Positions 43,978 through 54,780 are shown, numbered from the stretch's first letter. The stretch is DNA of 64,000 nt from Heloderma charlesbogerti (GCA_026122225.1 JANEZZ010000728.1:3100001-3164000), one strand, 5' to 3'. Notes: generated by a model from the sequence alone, not told the origin. Program-made: numbers and translations.

Positions 43978-45197
43978 CCAGGGGTCCCAAACCCCCAGGC
44001 CACGGACCAGTACCGGTCCGTGGCCTGTTGGCAACCGGGCCGCAGTAGGGGTGTGTGAAATGGATTAGGATTGCTGAGCCTGCGCAGTGCTGCGCCCAGC
44101 ATGGCGTGTGGCTCATGAAATGAAGCGGGAGCGTGCTGTGCACCTGTGCAGTGCAGAGATGGGCGGAAAGGAGGGCGTGGCCCTAATAAGCAGCCAGCAT
44201 GGAGTGGTGCTGCCCAGGGCGCGTCTCCTTCTCTCTCTGCTCTCGCAGCCCCATGCTTTCACGGAGCCGGGTTGGAGCGGGCACCATGGCTGGCTACAGC
44301 GTGGAGGAGCGCGGCTGCCCCAACAGCCTGGACTACAGGCTTTACTTCAGTGAGTCCTCCGGGGCTGAAAAGCCTTCCCACCAAGGGCGGCCCCTGCGCG
44401 CGTGTGAATGCGAGTATGAATGAAAAGGACGGAGCGGCGTGCTGCGTGCCTCTTCCTCAGGAGGCTGTTCGTGGGGCAGCAAGCAGCCAGCCTGGGAAAG
44501 TTGCTGCTGCTGCTGGGCTTCTCCGTTTGTGCCACGGCTGCGCCTGGAGCCTCCTCATTTAAAGAAATGATAAGCCAGGATCATAAAAACATAGCAAAGT
44601 CGACCTTTGGCGTTATTGATGATGACGAAAGTTAAAGTAATTCCATAATAGTAATATGCAATCCTAAACATGCTGGGGAGTTAAGCCGCATTGATCACAG
44701 TGGGACGTATTTGTGGGCAATAATAATAACTTTGTTATTAATGTCGATTATGATTTTATATTAATGTCAAAGGTCAGCCCTGGAAAGCTTTTATAATGCT
44801 GATTCATAATTATTTAATCGAGCAGGTTCTGGGGCATGGTGAGTAGTTGCTGTGGATGTTAGGCTTTTATTTCTGGTGTTAGAACTGCTGTAGCTTAGTG
44901 ACTGTGCAATCCTGTACATATCTACCCAGAAGTAAGTTGCACTGCTTTCAGTAGGGTTTCCTCCCAGGTAAGTGGGTATGGGATTGCAGCCCAAGAGACT
45001 TGCAGCGTAGTCCTTTTGCGTCCTACGTAAATCTTTATGTAGCCGATTACTGCAAAGAATAGGGATGCAAATGGCGTCCACTATGCGGACACCATTTGTG
45101 TCCCAGCGGCTGGACGTCCACCAGCAAAACCATCCCCACCCCCGGTCCGTGGAAAAATTGTCTTGGTCCCTAGTGCCGAAAAGGTTGGGGACTGCTG
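43978..45197. mobile_element. hAT-like element carrying a PPA1-like first exon
   Basis: The left end CAGGGGTCCCAAACCCCC, then GGCCACGGACCAGTACCGG, and the right end GGTCCGTGGAAAAATTGTC, then AAAGGTTGGGGACTGCTG, are the two inverted ends of one hAT-type family. Flanks CACTACAC (43970-43977) and TGCTACAC (45198-45205) match at 6 of 8 bases, and joining the flanks restores the palindrome of the host MITE. The whole 1.22 kb therefore moved as one unit. Between the ends lie about 580 bases of GC-rich promoter-like and exon sequence, then MITE fragments (44650-45000) and a piece of the ACGCAAATGG element (45040-45120). No transposase frame is seen, so it is non-autonomous. Confidence 0.8.
44286..44349 (+). 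CDS. PPA1: First coding exon resembling inorganic pyrophosphatase 1
   Basis: ATG in a good context (GCACCATGG) opens a 64-base coding exon: MAGYSVEERG, then CPNSLDYRLYF, followed by one base and a consensus donor GTGAGT at 44350. Cytosolic pyrophosphatase (PPA1 in vertebrates, which hydrolyses pyrophosphate to two phosphates) starts with the same pattern MSGFSTEER...SLEYRVF, of the same length up to the lysine codon that would straddle this junction. Upstream 44060-44285 is CpG-rich leader. No exon 2 (the ISPFHDIP-type segment) was recognised in the 20 kb downstream. Its position inside a transposon with target duplication argues for a captured fragment; the real PPA1 start remains possible if exon 2 lies beyond 64000. 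Family call is from memory, not a search. Confidence 0.68.
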
Positions 45198-45499
45198 TGC
45201 TACACCATTTGCGTCCCTGCTCTTTGCCGTGATTTACGTAGGCTATCACGGCAAAAGGCAGGGATGCAAATGGCGTCTGCTATGCCGGATGCCATTTGTG
45301 TCTGAAGACCAGCATTCCGGCAGCGGACGGACCTGGCCGGTGGCTCTGCAGACTCACCGCAGAGTGGAGCCGGCCAGGGAGGATTCCAGGGAGAGGAACA
45401 GATTGCCTTCCCCCCCCCGGGGACTTAGAGATGAGTTCTGTACACCCCTAATATTATGTTTGTGGACAGTAGATCTTAAATAAACATCTACTAAATATA

Positions 45500-45885
45500 C
45501 TGGGGGAGAGCAATCCTATGGCCCATAGCCAACGTCTGGTGTGCCACAGGATAGTTCAGATTCCTGGATCTGAGGTCGGAGACAGTGCTCCGACCTCTGA
45601 CCCAGGCGTCCAAGCTTCCCTCCCCCTCCCAGCCGGCATGGAAAGAACAGAGGCCGCTGCTTCTCCGAGATCCCAAGGCAACCTTGGAGAGGAGGGAAAG
45701 GAGGTGGTTCTTTGGGCGGGGAGGGGACTGGATAGGCTCACTGAACAAGAATCGTCCAGCCCCCCCATGATCCTTCCTCCTGCTCTGCGGAGCCCCAGCT
45801 GGATGGGCGAAGAACGCAGAGTGGGAGGAGCATGGAGCTGAAGATCGTCTCCACAATCCTCCTGGTCTTCATAGGATGCCCATCA
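45500..45885. mobile_element. GC-rich palindromic MITE (GCAATCCTATGG family)
   Basis: It starts GAGCAATCCTATGGCCCATA and ends near CTTCATAGGATGCCCATC. Hairpins include GAGGTCGGAGACAGTGCTCCGACCTC (split here as GAGGTCGGAG and CTCCGACCTC) and GGCGAAGAACGCAGAGTGGG. The long open frames on both strands are compositional. Confidence 0.6.
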
Positions 45886-45894
45886 GGCTCCGCG

Positions 45895-45950
45895 TTTGGG
45901 AGTTGGAGGACTTTTTTCTGTCTAAATAAGCATAAGATTGCACCTTCAGG
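45895..45950. mobile_element. Half palindromic MITE
   Basis: GGGAGTTGGAGGACTTTTTT, then AATAAGCATAAGATTGCACC. Confidence 0.65.
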
Positions 45951-46269
45951 TTTTAAAAGTTGTTACTGAACTGTCTGGCACCCTGCCTGGCTCCCCAGTC
46001 CATTGTCCTGATGTCGTTTCTCCTTCAGTATTCAATTTTTTCCCCAGACCACTTTTATGGTAGGCTTTTTTTTTGCAGTTTCTGTGCGCTGCTGAGTTAT
46101 GTGTGTTTCAAACATTTTAAAAACATTTCCATTCACCTTCACTTCTGACCTCACGTGTCCGTGGGAGGAGGCATTTGTGGGCAGGAAATCCACGGCTGCC
46201 CTCCATTTTCTCTCGTTCGACAACAGGGGTGATTAGATTGGGGTGGGGGGCACTAATGTTCAATGTGCA

Positions 46270-46400
46270 TCTCTTGATTATCTATTTTATTATTTTATTA
46301 CATTTTTCTACCACACAATAACCACAGCTCTCTAGGCAGGTAAAACCATAACTACAGTAACATAACCAAACACAGTCTAAAACTTTTCCAAGTTTAAAAT
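46270..46400 (-). mobile_element. L2 3' UTR fragment
   Basis: ACATTTTTCTACCACACAAT, then AACCACAGCTCTCTAGGCAG, is a diverged reverse complement of the L2 3' end. Confidence 0.6.
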
Positions 46401-46669
46401 GACAGTATCTACGCAACTGTGAACAGCAACTTTATTTATTTATTTATTTTTTAAAAAAACCTGCATTCCTGTACCACTGCGCAGGTGCACACATCCATTT
46501 CCCACCCTACAAAAAAAGAGGAGCCTGAAATTGCTGCGTGGCTACCCACAATTTTAGGACTATAATGTGGAAAGCCTGGCACTACTACGAACACCAGCGC
46601 GACAGCACCTGCGGCCTTTCGAACTCCTCCTAACTCTCCTGCAGCGACAACACTACGCAAGGATGTGCG

Positions 46670-47490
46670 GTCACTAGACGAGCGCCGTGGATACCGCGCC
46701 GGATCCATTAACACGTGACCACGGAGCAGCAGCTGCCCGTGCGCGGGGCAGAAAATACCAGCGCAGAGGGGCCGACTTCGGAGGCACCGTGCGCGGGGTC
46801 GGCCTCTTGGCCAACCCGGGTTTGGCTTGCGGTCGTGTGAAGCAAAGCCAGCACGCCCCGTCTCCTCTCAAGCGCTTCATCAGCGGCCAGCCGCTCCCCT
46901 CCCTCTCCCTCGGAGCTCCGGAGCAGCTCCTGGCGGCGGCCTCGCCCCCCGCCCCCGGTTCAGACGGGCAGGGGGCGGGCTGCGGAGTCGCGGCGGCGGG
47001 CGGCGCTTCCCTCGCCGCGTTGTGCCGGAGGCGCGTCCGGGGAAAGCGGCCGGCGGCGCTAGTGCAGGTGAGGCAAAGGTGGCTACGGCGCGGCGGCTTC
47101 GGAGGGAGGGAGCGTGAGGCTGCTTCTGCTGCGCCGCTTGGGGGCCTGTGACCGGCAGACGGCGCACCCCGGGCGAAGGTTCGTGGGAAGGGCCGCTGCC
47201 GCTCCCCGCTTCTCGCTCGTGGAGGAGCTGAACGCGCCGGACAGAATCCCGGCACGGCCCGTTCCCGGCACGGCCCGAGTCCGTCGCGGAGCTTTGCTCC
47301 GGTGGCCTGCTGTGGAGAGAGCAGGCCAACCCGCCCTGCTTCGTCTGGTTCCTGGACTTCTGTTTGTTTAAGCGTGCTTTAAAAGTGGAGAGGCAAGGCT
47401 TGTTAGAGCCGCCCCGGTTGCCCCGAGGGGATGCCGGGGCTTCTTCCCGCCTTAGGCTCTTGCAGGACTCTAATGCAGGTAGAAAAACAG
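46670..47490 (+). promoter_or_regulatory. CpG island with Sp1-like box and splice donor
   Basis: The block is G+C- and CpG-rich with sharp edges against AT-rich flanks. An Sp1-type CAGGGGGCGGGCTGCGG lies at about 46968, and a consensus exon-donor junction GCTAGTGCAG/GTGAGG at 47059-47074 could end a 5' untranslated exon on the plus strand. The reading frames of up to 193 codons across it have no recognisable domain and follow from base composition. Best reading: promoter and non-coding first exon of an unidentified transcript. Orientation rests on the donor only. Confidence 0.55.
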
Positions 47491-47529
47491 CGGTAAGCCT
47501 CGCCGGTTCCCAAGAGATTAAAAGGCGCT

Positions 47530-47602
47530 ATGCTGGCTGGTGAATGCTGGGAGTTGCGGGACATTTTTCTGTCTTAAACATGCATAGGATTGCACTCTTA
47601 AA
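47530..47602. mobile_element. Half palindromic MITE (CATAGGATTGCAC end)
   Basis: GCTGGCTGGTGAATGCTGGG, then AAACATGCATAGGATTGCAC. Confidence 0.8.
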
Positions 47603-47947
47603 AGTATGTGCATGCTTAACAGTTTTAATTCCATCTCATCCTGCCCCAATATTCACTGCATATATTTATATTAGCAATGTGTGCTAATGTGCCTTCACAT
47701 TTCTGTCTTTCCTATGGTGGTGAGGCAGGTGTTACCAGTTTTGCCCTCACAGAGGCACTCTGTTTCTTCATGCTCTCACAAAATGATGTCTTGAGGCACT
47801 CATGTAATGGGTAAATGGCTTTGCTATATGGTTTCTGGATGCTTACTTACCACTAGTAAATAAGAGCTACAGAGGGAGTTGTTGTCCTTTACTTACTTGT
47901 TCCTTGACTTTGATTTACTGACTATGTTAGGCCTTGTGGGGCAAATT

Positions 47948-47974
47948 GATATATATATATATATATATATATAA
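47948..47974. repeat. (AT)n microsatellite
   Basis: About thirteen TA units. Confidence 0.95.
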
Positions 47975-48248
47975 ATTTTCAGCTGTGCTGCAAAGTTTTC
48001 TTTTGATCAGTGCCCAACTTTCCTATGCCAAAAATAAAAAAGAGAAGGGAAGAAGGAGGGGTGAGAAAAAGCGGCACAAGCTTAAGGTGGAAGATGAAAC
48101 TTTCCTTAACCTGGCAAAATTGGATAGTATGTGCTGGACACTGTGTAGTATTTATTTAAGGTATTTGTATCCCGCTTTTCAGGAAAAAAAGAATGAAAAA
48201 AAGAAGGCTCTTGGAGCAGCTTACATGCAATCATTAAAACAAGACCAT

Positions 48249-48800
48249 GTTGTTGATGTTGTTGTTCAGTCGTGTCCAACTCTTTGTGACCCCATGGACC
48301 ATAGCACGCCAGGCCTTCCTGTCCTGTGCCGTCTCCCGGTGCATGCTCAAGTGCATATTCATTGCATCAGTGATGCTATCTAGCCATCTCATCCTCTGCC
48401 GTCCCCTTCTCCTTTTGCCTTCCATCTTTCCCAGCATCAGGGTCTTTTCCAGAGAGTTTTCTCTTCGCATTAGGTGGCCAAAATATTGGAGCTTCAGCTT
48501 CAGTATCTGTCCTTCCAATGAGCACTCGGGGTTGATTTCCTTTAGGATGGACTGATTTGACCTCCTTGCAGTCCAGGGGACTCATAAGAGTCTTCTCCAG
48601 CACCACAGTTCGAAAGCATCAATTCTTCGGCGCACAGCCTTCCTTATAGTCCAGCTCTCACAGCCATATGTTACTACTGGGAAAACCATAGCTTTGATTA
48701 TATGAACCTTTGTCGGCAAGGTGATGTCTCTGCTTCTTACTATGCTGTCTAGGTTTGCCAGAGCTTTCCTCCCAAGGAGCAAGCGTCATTTAATTTCATG
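48249..48800 (-). mobile_element. BovB LINE, 5'-truncated copy with target duplication
   Basis: Minus-strand 3' 550 bp of BovB, from KRHLLLGRKA-like sequence to the GTTGTTCAGTCGTGTCC end. AAGACCAT flanks both sides (48241-48248 and 48801-48808); the match extends to 10 of 11 bases. Encoded fragments (IVRSRDITLPTKV, YFGHLMRRENSLEK) are close to the copy at 40269. Confidence 0.95.
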
Positions 48801-48809
48801 AAGACCATC

Positions 48810-49420
48810 TTACAATCTAAAAAATATCAATATAGTACATTGTTGGAATGATTTAGATAAATGAACTGGGGCTTTTTTCAGTCAAATAGCATTTTTCTAC
48901 TTTATTTTGGAATAATTATTTTGAACTAGGAAGGTTAGATGTGTATGTATTTCAAGATGCTTGAAACCTGGAAAATGTGTTGGAAATGATGTAGATTTTT
49001 TCTGAAAAAATAAATAGATGTGTAAATAATGAATAAAAGGGGGAGAGAAGGGGGAACAAGCTGGCAGTGATGGAAAAACCCAAAGGCCTGCGGTTTGTAG
49101 CACTCTTAAAATGGAATGCAGGAGATAGTATGTGGATTTCCTTAGATTTGACTACTCGTTCAATCCAGTTTCAGAGTAAATAGGTAACACACATAGCTAA
49201 ATTACAGGCCAAGGCCAAGGGCTCAGGGCACCAAACACATTTTCTGTACAGGCTGCATTGAATTGAACATGAGATGTGCATGAATAAGATGCAGTTGATG
49301 GTCATGGTATGATGCACAGGATAAGTTCATTGTGGATTGTTTTCTCAGTTAACAGAAGATTTTCCAAATCAAACCCTTGAGAGGAATGCTCTAGAAAACA
49401 ATTAAATCTTGCAGTTTTCT
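48810..49420. other. No gene seen
   Basis: AT-rich sequence without recognised motif. Confidence 0.4.
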
Positions 49421-49429
49421 TAGGGCTCC

Positions 49430-49812
49430 TTCACACCTGGCTTTTATCCTGCAATTGAGATTGTTCCCTCATGGAAGTTTGTGGGCTCTTTACATGATGC
49501 CATGATCATCCAAGGTGTTTCCTGCACTAAATGCCTTTTGTTCCATTTTTAAATAGATTGCAGATAATGAGCTATCAAATTACCCCATTGTGTTCCACTT
49601 CAGTTCCCTCCGTCAAAAGAGTTAAAGCTGCAAGAAGAGGAGTGAGATCAGTGAAAGATGATGGAAGACTCAGCTACCAGGGAGAAGGAGGGGGGAAGGG
49701 GTGGGGGAAAAGGAAGCATGTGAAAAAGGGAGTCATTATGATCTTGCATTTAAAATGGAAGCAGAAAGCACCGTTTTAAATGCAGGATTTTAGGCTGATG
49801 TAAAGATGCCCT
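49430..49812 (+). mobile_element. MITE, GGGCTTCTTCACAC family
   Basis: It starts GGGCTCCTTCACACCTGGC and ends GGCTGATGTAAAGATGCCC, with TTA at both edges. Same interior as 13816-14180. Confidence 0.87.
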
Positions 49813-50730
49813 TATTATAGATGTAGACCTACATCTAATGCCATGTGAGTGGGCTTCTGCTCTTGCAAGGTGACCTCATTTTCCTCTCCTCCCCTGTGTT
49901 GCACATCCCTGAAATTTGCTCCAAAGGGTCCCCAAACCAAAGCGGGTGCTGAAGAGGAGAGGAGGAAGCTATTCCACTAGCAGTTTCTCTCTTGCTGGTG
50001 GACAGACAGCATCAAACACAACCCTTGGTGAAGAAACCTAAAAATAGATGTCCTCTCCCCGCCCCTGGCCTGCAGAATTACTTTCTAACCCCTTTTTGTA
50101 AAATGTTCTTTATAAAGCTTGTAAAACCAACTGTTTTCTCATGTTCATGAATAGGACAGTCAGCTTGTGTTAACAATCCTGGCGAGTGCTTTGCCTGCGT
50201 ATTTGGGATGTAACAGGTAATTGTAGCATCCTCATCTTGCTTTGTGCCAGGTAATGGTAGCGCATTGTGGGCCTGTGTACGCTGGATTCTTTGTGCATTG
50301 GTGCCCCTTCATGTTGGCGTCAACCAGTGCAGAAAAACTGAGTGAGACAGTGTGGTTTGTGTGGAGGGGAGCTGTGCCTGGGGATTGGCTTTGTGGCTGC
50401 AATCCTGATGCATTGCTGTACATTGAGTGCTTATGGACTCAGGACTGTGAGAAAGGAACTTCTTTTTCCAAACTAGGAGCTTATTCGGGCTTTCTTCAGT
50501 CAGTGAACCTGTGAAAAGCAAACTTGTGGAAACTTTCGATTCAGCAGGAAAACTGTGTAAACAGCATAAACAACATGGGGTAGGCTATGTGAAAGGTTTC
50601 TGAACTCTTGAAATTTGCTAATTTTTAGCCAAGACACACAAGAGTATTAAAGGGATCCTGTGAAAAGGGGGAAAAAAAAGACTTAAAAAAAAAGGAAATA
50701 GCTACAACACTGAGGTACAGGGCACAGATA
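49813..50730. other. No gene seen
   Basis: Mixed-composition sequence. The frames at 50242-50514 and 50309-50521 carry no known motif. Confidence 0.35.
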
Positions 50731-50741
50731 TTGTTGTAGGG

Positions 50742-50876
50742 CAGGGCTGGGCAACTTGTAGCCCTCCAGATGTTTTGGCCTGTAACTTCCATCAACTCTA
50801 GCCAATGTAGCTAATGATGAGGGATTGTGGGAGTTGTAGTCCAAAGCATCGAGAGGGCCACAAGTTGTTTACCCTG
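50742..50876. mobile_element. hAT-like palindromic MITE
   Basis: CAGGGCTGGGCAACTTGTAG begins it and CAAGTTGTTTACCCTG ends it. Flanking 8-mers match only 5 of 8 bases. Confidence 0.82.
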
Positions 50877-50929
50877 TCATGGGGAAGAAACCATGGATGC
50901 AGGAAAATATTCAGTAGTACTGCATATGG

Positions 50930-51000
50930 GGCTGGCCCTATCATAAGGCACAGTGAGGCAGTTGCTTCAGGCAGCAGATGCTGGAGGGCAAGGAGGATAA
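50930..51000. mobile_element. Fragment related to the 60519-61275 hAT element
   Basis: GGGCTGGCCCTATCATAAGG, then CAGTGAGGCAGTTGCTTCAG, resembles the left terminus GGGCTGGCCCTAGGATAAAT. A similar GCAGCTGCCTCAGGCAGCTG motif is at 19035. Confidence 0.5.
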
Positions 51001-51189
51001 TCACTGAGGGTTGGAGGCATGCCCTGCAATCTTTCTAATCTAGCCTGCTTCCCTCAAGTGCAGTGAAAGATACTTTCCCATTACCAGCGTTGAAATAAAA
51101 TTCAACTGCTAGTCTGGTTGGCCTCTATATATGTGGGGGGGGGGGTTGTGAAGGGGCACCATCTTCTCACTCCAGACAGCAAAACCTGT

Positions 51190-51472
51190 TCGAAGTGAGT
51201 GAGCAGCGTGGAGCAGGGGAAACGTGGCATTCCTGGGAGCGGGGCAGTTGGACGTGCCGCTATGACACTTCCTGTGTGTCGCCTGGCCTCCCCACCCTGC
51301 ACTCCAAGGTCCCGTGGCTAGACAGCCAAATTCAGCTGTCCAGCTGTGAAAGCAGGGTGGTGGGAGTGTGGAGGAGATGCGCTCCTCATCACTTCTCCCA
51401 CCCTACACTGGATAGGCGGTTGCCCCTGGATGCAGAGGCGACCGTCAATCCCCATAGGATTGCTCTCTCTGA
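51190..51472. mobile_element. GC-rich palindromic MITE, tentative
   Basis: Hairpins GTGGCTAGACAGCC/GCTGTCCAGCTGTG and GGAGGAGATGCGCTCCTCATC, and the end CCCATAGGATTGCTCTCT, match the family at 34265 and 45500. Confidence 0.55.
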
Positions 51473-52039
51473 AAAGTCCGTGGGAACTGTTGGTCTGAAG
51501 AAGTGGACTGCATTTTGGGGGACATCTTAAAATCCTCAGAGTCAGAATCTAATCTTCAGGAGTCCGTATTGAATTTTTAAGCACCAGGCCTTTTAGGCTG
51601 GAGAGAGAAATGTCAAAACTCTGCTTGCTTTGGCAGCCAGTATACTAAAACTTGTCAAAAATAAATAAATCCAAGTCTTGCTTTGTACAGCTACGTTTGG
51701 AAGAACACTGTTTGTTTCTCTGTGTGTGTGTCTCTGCTGATGCAAAGGTAGCTACTTTTCAGCACCTATTGAAAACCTACCTCGAAAAACATATTCCCTC
51801 TTTACAAAGGGAAATGCAAATGGAATTTGCTATGCTCAGGCTGAGGGCAAAATAATAAGGGTTGGTTTTTACATGACAGGTTGTATTCTTGTATATTTAC
51901 ATGCATACTAGGTCAACTGCAAAAGGATTTGCACATCTAATTCATCAAAAATTCTATACTGGCCTCTGTCAATTTAATGTCAGATGGTTTGGATTGCATA
52001 AAACACAACAACATAAAGCATATTAACAAAAACAAAACT

Positions 52040-52365
52040 TCCAAGGCTGACCAGTTTAGCTGTAGTCATGTTTTCTATCAATTTACTTGGGATAGAAGTT
52101 AGACTGAAAAGGCCTGTGATTTCTTTGCTCCCATCAACCCATTTTTTAAAAAAACGATGTCACACTGGCTACCTTCTAGTGCTCTACTAAGGTGGTTGAT
52201 TTTAGTGAAAATATGCATATTTAAGTTAGAAGACCAACAATTGCATATTTGCAATCTTGAAGAACTCCTTGGTGGATGGCATCCAGACCCAACATTACTT
52301 TTTAATTTATCATTGAGTCAAAGAACTTCACCTGACTTGGTTCTTTAGCTGCCCTCCTTGGACAA
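52040..52365 (-). mobile_element. CR1-group LINE relic, part 1
   Basis: On the minus strand this is the RT1/RT2 region just upstream of motif A. GTTTAGCTGTAGTCATG to GATGTCACACTGGCTACC on plus parallels 34990-35090. Frames are broken. Probably one element with 53225-54235, separated by two MITEs. Confidence 0.6.
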
Positions 52366-52429
52366 ACCCATGGTGAGGCTGCAGTGCATGTGGGTTTGTT
52401 TTTTTTAATATCCAGTCCCCACTTGGGGG

Positions 52430-52612
52430 TTGTGTCATGTGAACCCAGTGAGCATGAATTATGCGAAGGTTAAACAACCCTCGCATAACCATGCTCACTG
52501 AGTTTGCACAAAACCCCGCTCGGGGTTTGCACAACCCCGAGTGGGGTTGGATATCGAACCTTGTGGGTTGAATAACCCATGATGAGCTACCGTGTGTTGT
52601 TCATACTCGGTC
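52430..52612. mobile_element. Multi-hairpin snap-back MITE
   Basis: Serial hairpins: GTGAGCATG...CATGCTCAC (52448-52500), ACAACCCTCGCATAACC with GCGAAGGTTAAACAACC, and CCCCGCTCGGGGTTTGCACA with AACCCCGAGTGGGGTTGG. The outer arms GTCATGTGAACCCAG and GTTCATACTCGG pair weakly. Confidence 0.6.
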
Positions 52613-52689
52613 AATGATTCAGGACAGGGTCTCTGGCCAACATCTCTTAAAACGCTGTCACACTAATTGGAGTACCCAGGGGCCACAGC

Positions 52690-53218
52690 CAAGGCTTTCT
52701 TCACAAGGAGCTTTTATCCTGCGATTGAGATTGTTCCTTCATGGAAGTTTGTGGGCCCTTTACATGATGCTGTGATCATCCAAGGCGTCTCCTGCACTAC
52801 ATGCCCTTTGTTCCGTTTTTAAATAGATCCCAGATAATGAGCTATCAGATTACCCTGTTGTGTTCTGCTTGAGTTCCCTCCGTGAAAAGAGGGCAAGATC
52901 AATGAAAGATAATAGAAGACTCAGATACAGGGGGGAGGGGGAAAAGGAAGCACTTAAAAAAAGGGTTCCATTTTAAATGCAGGATCACCACTGAGTCCCT
53001 TTACATGCGCTTCCTTTCCCCCCCACCCCTCTCCCTGTATCTGAGTCTTCCATTATCTTTTATTGATCTTGCTCCTCTTATTGCTGCTTTAACTCTTTTC
53101 ATGGAGGCATTTAGTGCAGGAGACACCTTGAATGATCATGGCATTATATAAAGAGCCCGCAAACGTCCATGAAGGAGCAATCTCAGTTGCAGGGTAGAAG
53201 TTCTGTGTGATGAAGCCC
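52690..53218. mobile_element. Head-to-head inverted MITE pair
   Basis: Left arm 52695-52990 reads the GGGCTTCTTCACAC family forwards. From about 52985 the same sequence runs backwards to GTGTGATGAAGCCC at 53218, passing AGACTCAGATACAGG/CCTGTATCTGAGTC and GGAAGTTTGTGGGCCC/GAGCCCGCAAACGTCC. The right arm has an internal deletion. The whole forms a ~530-bp palindrome. Confidence 0.85.
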
Positions 53219-53224
53219 TATCAT

Positions 53225-54235
53225 ACCGTTGTATAATGGCCTGTCTTGCTGAATGGCTTTCTACTTGTGATGTATTTAAAGAAAATATGCCGTTTTCACC
53301 TGCCTTGTCAGTTCATACTTGTTTTGTCAAAGCTTGTTTTCCTTTTTGTTCTCATTTGGACAAGACTTCCATTCCCCTTCCTTCAGCTTTTACAGCTTTT
53401 GGGACTAATCTTGTTAACCACCGTGGCATCATCTTGGACTTTTTCCAAAACTATAGTATATATTGTAGCTGAGATCCTATTATTATGGTTTTGAATAGCT
53501 TCCAAGAATCCTAAAGAAAGATGAGCCTCCCTGACTTTCAACTTCCATTTTTTGAGAAGTTTCCCCATTTGAAATTAAATGTAACCAATGTGGGCAGGTT
53601 TCAACTTCTATTTGAGTTGACTTTGATAGCACTGTGGTCACTGTTCCTGGCAGGTTTGACAATACGTGCATCTTTTACGAGATCCAGAGCATCGCTCGGA
53701 ATTGAGTCTTACTGGTTCCTCCCCTATACTTCGTTCTATGACTCATTGCTCCAAGGCACTGTCATTGAATGTATCTTTGTTATGACATGAGGGTAGTTGA
53801 ATTTTTCCCATTATTACAGTGCTTTTTCCTTTGGTGGTCTTCCTGGTTTTCTTTATTTCAAGATTACCCTCTTGATTCTAGTCAAAGGGATGTACTGTAT
53901 TCCCAGTATTAAACTATTTTTTGTTCCTAGTATTTCTATCTACAGTGATACTGCAGAGGGGTGTATTGCTCTTAGGTTTTCTACTTTGTTGGAATCAGTG
54001 TCGTCTTTGACATACAGAACTGTTCCCCACCCCGCCACACACCCTTTCCTAGTCATTCTATAGACTTCTCTCCAGTGAATCTATAACCCACTTATTCCCT
54101 CTATTCCACCAGGCTTTTACTATGCCTACCATATCTATATCTTCTTATCAAATCAAGCCTTCCAGTTTCCCATCTTGGCTTGACTGGTATTGTATCTATT
54201 CATGTTGTTACTTTTTAATGTTTATGAAGCACAGC
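53225..54235 (-). mobile_element. CR1-group LINE relic, part 2 (endonuclease end and linker)
   Basis: On the minus strand the segment near 53600-53760 reads LDLVKDA..., then GNSDHSAIK-like sequence in broken frames, the endonuclease SDH region of CR1-group elements, followed by a lysine-rich linker (MGKLLKKWKLKVREAHLSLG). It is heavily decayed. Confidence 0.6.
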
Positions 54236-54251
54236 ATTTTTACAATTTCCA

Positions 54252-54440
54252 GGGAGTAGTTGTGTTAGTCTATCGGAACAAAAACAACAAAGAGACTTGT
54301 GACATCTTAAAAACTAACACCTTTATTTTGGCATAAGCTTTCGTGGACTATAGCCTTCTTGCAACTGATGAAGCAGCCTGTAGTCCACAAAAGCTTATGG
54401 CAGAATAAATTGTACATCTTTAAGGTGCTAGAAGACTCTT
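54252..54440. mobile_element. Palindromic repeat with ~60-bp arms
   Basis: AAAGAGACTTGTGACATCTT, then TGGCATAAGCTTTCGTGGAC, on the left pairs with GTCCACAAAAGCTTATGGCA, then AAGGTGCTAGAAGACTCTTT, on the right. Widespread amniote repeat type; family not named here. Confidence 0.65.
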
Positions 54441-54780
54441 TATAGTATCTTTAGAAATGGAGAATTTTCCCCACAGAAAGCTCTGTGCTATATCAAATAT
54501 TCAAGCATTTAAATTAGCATTTTCAATGACCCAAATACTAAAAAGAATCCAGCAACTAAAGCCCCATGTAAAACAAGCTATTTCTAGTCTTTCCTACATC
54601 TAGTCTTTCCTACATCTGCTGCTGAAAGCTTATTGAAATGCTTCTTTCTAAAAACAGCCATACATATTTTCCCACACAGGACAAATTATGCTTTGTTGAC
54701 ATGTAAAGCCTTGCATGTTTCTCTTTTCAAAATGATAATAAAGCTCTCTTTTGTGACCAATTTTGTGCCACTGCCTAAAC

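Larger units (their letters stand above)
43675..45455. mobile_element. Palindromic MITE split at its centre by a hAT-like element
   Basis: The left terminus TTAGGGATGGCAGAGAATTC and the right terminus CTGTACACCCCTAA are imperfect inverted repeats; TATTAT flanks both. The interior consists of three ACGCAAATGGCGTC...GACACCATTTGCGTCC palindromes separated by TGCCTTGATAGGCTACG-type hairpins. The middle palindrome is cut at CACTACAC, and its second half resumes at 45198. Confidence 0.75.

Noticed and set aside
45518..45856. Overlapping ~110-120-codon frames on both strands
   Set aside because: They lie in a GC-rich palindromic MITE, and the two strands mirror each other.
46674..47255. 193-codon minus-strand frame and 154-codon plus-strand frame in the CpG island
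   Set aside because: Both are rich in Ala, Pro, Arg and Gly and overlap frames in all phases, as expected from GC-rich DNA with few stops. No domain is recognisable.
47934..48383. 149-codon frame (MWGKLIYIYIYI...)
   Set aside because: It begins in an AT microsatellite and ends in antisense BovB; it is chance read-through.
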